A stretch of 64,000 bases of DNA, from the NCBI GenBank assembly GCA_973895155.1, contig OZ316897.1, positions 21,762,001-21,826,000 on the forward strand, written 5' to 3'. Below, piece after piece: positions 59,369-64,000 of the stretch. The notes beneath the pieces are model-generated. The model did not search any database, had not been told where the DNA came from, and saw only the letters and a program-made list of their open reading frames with translations. Source of the stretch: Marsupella aquatica. Lineage: Eukaryota; Marchantiophyta. Positions within the stretch are counted from its first letter, which is position 1. Every line of letters begins with the position of its first letter. Position numbers and translations under genes: made by a program.

Positions 59369-59741
59369 ATATTTCCCAAATATTCTCCAAAACTCCAATG
59401 AACTAATACTTTATTTTGCCAGTGTATAATTCCACCTTTTTTAGAACAATTAGAGAACTTTGTCAGAAAAACAAAGGTCACAAGACAAAAAAACAAGGCT
59501 AGTTAGAAAATGTACACTAAGTTGTCATTGCACATACAATAAAGTAGGAATATTTTTAGCAAAAGATACCCTGGATTTACAAAGGGATTTGAAAACTATG
59601 GAAGGCTCTTTGGTCTATTCAATGCCCCAGTTTAAGCTCTTGAGAGCATCTATTACTAAAATAAGCAAAGATACAAATGGACAAACAAAATCAATATATA
59701 ACATTAAAAATTCTGCTCATTATCATGACTATGAATCATGT

Positions 59742-61090
59742 TTATGCATTTTCATTTGAAAATGTGTAGGCACCACCTAGCTTCTCATTAATTGCAATCC
59801 CAACTACGTATACCGGTTCTATAGGGGAACATCTGTACGAGGTGGCGTGCATATCTTTTCCACGAAGAAAGAAAATATCCCCATCTAATATTGGAATCTT
59901 TATTCCATACTCAATAACAACTAGATGTCCACCTCATTCCTCCATTGAGGGATTTGATGCCATGAACATAGTGTATTTACTACAATCATGATCATTATGA
60001 ACTATATTACAGTAGTTCTTTGTAAAAAATAGAGGATATGCTGGTATAGCATGTTTCACAACGTTGGGCTTGGAAAAGTATTGAAGTAATTCTTTGCTTA
60101 GATCCATGAAAGGATCTTTGCAATCCAAAAATTCCCTCACCGGCAAAAAATAATCACAAAATAATAGGAAAATAATTTCAAATAAGATTCGATGGGAGCA
60201 TTGCTCATGAATTAACTCCAATTGCAATGCGCTAATCGGAGTTGTATCAGCAATCTTTAACTTATCCCTGTAATAACTCACAAAATATGCTCCTTTTCAT
60301 TCTCTCCAATTCACAAGTGGCCCCACAACTCGCATTGTTTCAATCAATGTTGATCTCGAATTAGCTCTACGAACAGTCCATTTGTGATTGTAGGCATCAA
60401 TTATTGAATGCCTTAGAAATGGTCGATCGCCCTCTGGAACAACTCCTTTCATTCGTCCCCCTATTATTTCATTGGTAGACCTATCTTTCCAGATTTCAAT
60501 AGATGACAAGGGATCCATACATAAAAGTTACTTGGTATCACCTTCCATACAATATGTCGTTATGTTTTGGGTGGGCTAAATCCTCTCTCAATCAAGAAAG
60601 CATTTTTATGTTTCACAAGAAACTTTGGGCTTCTCTTCGCAAATGTCTTTACTGGGATTTTATGTTCTTCAAATTTTTTAAAATGATCTGCCTTCCGATT
60701 TATATATAAAATTGGATCTTTACAAAACTTTCGGACCCTGGTGGCAATCTCATTCCCAAGCGAAGATAGATTGTACCGGAAAGTGATCAAGTGGACTATT
60801 GTTTTCCACTGATTGGCAGTAAAATACTCAGACCAACGACCGGTTTTCCCCAAGAAGTGAAAACCAGAATAAAATTTTGATAACTCTCCCTTCATTTTCC
60901 CACCGGAAAAGATGTGCACACCATATTCAAAGAGTAACCAATCACCGAGTAACCATTTAAGTAAAAACTGAATATGTAATTTTCCCAACTGAGATGTAAG
61001 AGTGATGAGCTCACAAAAATAAATAGCAGCCTTAGGAAGAGGCTGGATTTTGGTGATGTCTGTTGGATTTTGATGATCATTAAATTGAAT
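59742..61090 (-). pseudogene. 2-oxoglutarate/Fe(II) oxygenase-like domain, damaged
   Basis: An exon starts at 61090 (TTTGTGCAG|ATTC) and reads to 60560. After a frameshift near 60525, one frame continues from 60518 to a TAA at 59744-59742. The middle part (GRMKGVVPEGDRPFLRHSI, then SRSTLIETMRVVGPLVNW) and the core resemble, from memory, oxygenases of the TET/JBP-like group common in fungi. Candidate iron ligands are H-x-D in VHNDHD and a distal His in KDMHATS. Between them lies GGHLVVIEYGIKIPILDGDI, typical of the double-stranded beta helix. The usual 2-oxoglutarate-binding Arg after the distal His is not evident. Stops: TAA 60562-60560, TGA 60299-60297 and TGA 59936-59934. The TGA positions fit Arg, so they may come from CGA. 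The domain would oxidise a substrate such as a modified base; that role is inference. Confidence 0.6.
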
Positions 61091-61398
61091 CTGCACAAAT
61101 AAGATTATTTATCAACATAAAGTGATAAAGAACTTAGTAATTTAGTATAGTTTACTAGTTAATCAATATTTTGATTGACATCTTGGACCATAGTGATTTC
61201 AAATCGAATTCGAAGCATATCAACGCTAGGCACTGAGGATTCCAACATAAATAATCTGAAAGTTTCACCCCCCCCGGAATATCAATTCCTCTTGATTTTA
61301 CTCACAAAACTATGGTCTCCAAAATATAGCAATATAATGATGATAATTAATATCTTATAATAGATTGTATACTATTGGCAACAAGGTAAGATTCTTAC

Positions 61399-61560
61399 CA
61401 TTTCATCAGATTTGGAAGAAGTTTGCCTTTTCTTTCCCCTTCTTTCATTTACTTTTGCATCATTGTTACTCAATTTTAAGCCTTTCATTGAATCTACAAT
61501 GAATGACAATCTATCATGAATATCAACTTTTTCATATAATTGTTCAAACAAAAAATAACA
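61399..61560 (-). CDS. basic linker exon of the PHD-oxygenase gene
   Basis: 54 codons between a splice acceptor (GGTTAG|TGTT) and donor (GAAATG|GTAAG). The frame joins in phase with the exon at 61090. It encodes CYFLFEQLYEKVDIHDRLSF and later the basic run NERRGKKRQ, a probable nuclear localisation signal. A similar basic stretch follows the PHD region in EDM2-type proteins. Its place between the fingers and the oxygenase domain suggests one continuous gene. Confidence 0.5.
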
Positions 61561-62011
61561 CTAACCATTCACATATTCAATCACAGGTACTTATTTGACA
61601 CATAGAATTACTTTCTATAGCCTAATCTTTAGGTATGTCTATTTCTTGACATAATAATTTTGGATATTGTTTGTATTAATGTATTCCAAACTCCATCAAC
61701 AAATATAAAATTGAAGTATGCAAATTGCATGCATGCAACAATAGATGAGGCAAAAAGAGAAATGGTCACCTCGTCACCACAAATTAGCCAGTTTTCCAAA
61801 TCCAAAGTTGTCTTCAAAATTGATATCTCTGCACTTTCCAAAAAATATATCAAGCTTAAGGTCCCATTGGCCATAATACAAAATCTAATGGATCCAAGTT
61901 ACTATGAGTCCTCCAAAATATTCTCAATAAAATTAAATTTTTTTCACTCTTTTGTCCTTTCCTAATTTGATGGCCTATGGTGTTTTAGTCAAAGAGTCTA
62001 TTGGATAAACT
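61561..62011. other. intron or spacer of the PHD-oxygenase locus
   Basis: AT-rich DNA, probably intronic. Open frames in it are short and have no domain. Confidence 0.35.
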
Positions 62012-62697
62012 TTAGAGCCAAGAAATATGATCATGAACAGGGGTCTGCAAAGTGGGATCAATGGGATGGAGATGACAATAGAAGAACCATCTGTCAACTT
62101 CATGGGCACTATGATCATATATCTTTCGATCGCAAGCATATCCTTCTGCCTGACATTCCTTCAAACAGTAAAAATACCACATTGTGGGGCATCGAATGCA
62201 ATGGACAATATCTGTCCAATTGAGGTCATCCTGTTCACCACATGCCTTGCATGTATGTAACGGGCAGATAGGGGTGTGTGATGGCAGACACGCACCGCAA
62301 AAAGACCTTACACAAAATCTATCTGAACATTTTTGAACATATTGTGGAGAGTCAAGAGAACCCTCCAAATTCCCCAACTTTCCACATTGGGCACACTTTG
62401 CATGTTTATGTATGCAGTCTTTGCACTTCCACTTCCCATGTTGGCCAGAAGGTGGGGAAGACCGACCCCTAGACAATTATTCTCTGCTGCATGCAGAGAT
62501 TGTGCATTGAGATGAAAGTGCCTCAAGCATGGTCCATCACAAATGACTAACTCTCCACCATCATCACAAATGGCACAACAATGGGCTACTTTTTGGTAGA
62601 TTTGTTCGCGTGAAAACTTCAAAACATGTGGTCCAAACACAGTTGAATGTCTCACCTCGCCCTTATCTTTTCTACATGGTTGTTTAGGACGAGCCAT
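62012..62697 (-). pseudogene. EDM2-type extended PHD finger region
   Basis: A frame from the ATG at 62697 (after an acceptor, GTGCAG|GC) encodes CAICDDGGELVICDGPCLRHF, the first PHD. After a frameshift near 62470 the next frame encodes WKCKDCIHKHAKCAQCGKLG, then further Cys/His pairs (CLPSHTPICPLHTCKACGE; CIRCPTMWYFYCL) and ends TPVHDHISWL with TAA at 62014-62012. The order of PHD, second zinc module, third zinc module and a closing P-(V/I)-(H/R)-DHI motif is that of EDM2 (ENHANCED DOWNY MILDEW 2) and relatives, nuclear proteins that read histone marks and control heterochromatin in genes and transposons. The methyltransferase-like part of EDM2 does not follow; an oxygenase-like domain does. 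Exons upstream of 62700 are not identified. Confidence 0.75.
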
Positions 62698-62837
62698 GCC
62701 TGCACATCCATAAACAAAATTAATTGTTAGAAGTCATAAAAAGTTGGCATAAAATCGGAACTAACAAATCATCAAAAATACACAATAATACTACTATTCA
62801 ATGAGCTATTCAAGATTCATGTACAAATTAGTTGCAT

Positions 62838-64000
62838 ACTTCAATCTACATAACAAGTCCAAGTACATGTTGTTCTCTTAGCCATGCAAGTCCCTCACAA
62901 GATGCAGGTATGATAAGAGTCGTGGCTGCCAAATGTCCCTTCTTTGAACTACTCATAAACGAAATTAATATTCACTAAGGAAAGCAGGGTTTGAGAGATG
63001 GAATCAGAGATGGCAAAATTTCTAGAGCCACATTCCCTTACCAGAATGGGACCAAACTTTGCCTGCACATACCCCAGTAGTAGACAACGTGCTGGTGAAG
63101 TAAGAGCACCAACAAAGCTTTGGTTGAAAAATGAAAAATCAGAGCCTTTGTGGGGTACTCCTGCCTCCTAAGCAACCTTTGACTTCTCTCCCTTGCCACT
63201 ATTAAAACCAGCTTCGACTTGCTAGATCTGCAACCAAGTCCAAGTGCATGTTTTCCTCTTAGCCAGGTCCCTAACAAGATGGTGGTTCATAAGAGTCGTA
63301 GCTGTCAAATGTCCCTACTTTGAAGTACACAGAAACCTATCGTTCGTTAAGGGAAGGAACATTTAAGAGATGGAAGCAGGCAGCGTGGAATTTTGGGAGC
63401 CACATTCATTGCATGGAATGGCACCAAACTTGGCTAGCACGTACCTCAAGTAGTAGACAATGTCCTGGCAAAGTTACAGCATGAATAAAGCTTTCAATGA
63501 GAAATGAAAAATCGGATGCTCCGAGGCGGTCCTCCTGCCTCCCAAGCCACCTTTGAATCCTCTCCCTTGCCACTACTTTGATCAGCTCGTACTTGCTAGA
63601 CCTGCAAACAAGTCCAACTACATTGTGTTCTCTCAGCCACTTCCCTAACAAGATGATAGTATCACAAGAGTCGTAGCTGTTGAACATCACTGCTTTGAAG
63701 TACTTAGAAATCAATCGTTCAGTAAGGGAAGCAATGTTGAAGAGATGGAAGCAGGGAGCGTGGAATTTCTGGAGCCACATTCCCAAGGCCGAAGGCAACC
63801 AAACTTGGCCAGCACGTACCTCAAGTAGTAGACAATGTCCTGGCAAAGTTACAGTATGAACGGAGATTTCAGTGAAGAATGAAAAATCGGATGCTCCAAG
63901 GTGGTCACCCTGCCTCCCAAGCCACCTTCGAATCCTCTGCTTTGCCACTATTTCAATCAGCTCGTACTTGCTAGACCTACAAACAAGTCCAACTACATTG
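62838..64000 (-). repeat. tandem array, about 375-bp unit, at least 3.1 copies
   Basis: The landmark ACTTGCTAGA-CT-CAAACAAGTCCAA-TACATTG recurs near 62838 (diverged), 63211, 63587 and 63961, a period of 373-376 bp, and the array runs off the window. On the minus strand a 180-codon frame (63406-63948) crosses a full unit boundary. The phrases (R)ERI(R/Q)RWLGRQ and LGASDFSF appear twice in it exactly 125 codons apart, so the unit is a multiple of three there. The older units near 62.9-63.2 kb are frame-broken. I recognise no domain. It could be a non-coding satellite or repeated exons upstream of the PHD region. Confidence 0.85.

Overview
The window is nuclear DNA of a land plant. It holds a spliced gene for plastid-type translation initiation factor IF-2, a spliced plant-style REI1/ZNF622 ribosome-maturation gene, and Ty3/gypsy and Ty1/copia elements (the gypsy element has an initiator-tRNA-Met primer site). 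The short introns, the many decayed repeats and a locus that I do not associate with flowering plants (an EDM2-type PHD and a 2-oxoglutarate oxygenase beside a stand-alone integrase) suggest a fern, lycophyte or bryophyte. That last point is inference.

Layout. 1-13 kb: a complete but mutated Ty3/gypsy element (1146-9729, minus strand) with two LTRs, primer site, polypurine tract and a 5-bp target duplication. It sits inside an older, badly decayed plus-strand reverse-transcriptase relic (about 880-1145 and 9735-12960). 13-16 kb: no convincing gene, one GC-rich promoter-like block and a small tandem repeat. 16.2-18.7 kb: REI1-like gene, five exons, minus strand, intact. 19-25.6 kb: repeat-rich DNA with a roughly 1-kb fold-back element, tandem repeats, a solo copia LTR, a MITE fragment and a copia relic. 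25.4-27.6 kb: extremely AT-rich island. 27.6-33.3 kb: Ty1/copia element, minus strand, with a 3' LTR but no recognisable 5' LTR, plus an inverted piece of its own gag. 34-36 kb: fold-back repeat and a plus-strand copia gag relic next to a MITE.

38.8-39.5 kb: single-exon gene of unknown function. 41.7-47.0 kb: plastid IF-2 gene, twelve exons, minus strand, all GTPase motifs present. 49.8 kb: possible 62-residue protein. 50.7-51.3 kb: small secreted six-cysteine protein. 51.3-57 kb: mostly non-coding with tandem duplications and a second MITE carrying a perfect 8-bp target duplication.

57.5-64 kb is the most unusual part. A minus-strand series runs: a 375-bp tandem array, EDM2-type PHD fingers, a basic linker exon, a domain resembling the 2-oxoglutarate/Fe(II) oxygenases of the TET/JBP-like group, and then a separate four-exon gene for an integrase-core protein with the D-D-E residues recognisable. 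The exons splice in phase, but several stops (mostly TGA where Arg would fit) and frameshifts suggest recent decay. A DNA-modifying-type oxygenase with chromatin-reader fingers directly beside an integrase could be a mobile element or a captured chromatin gene.
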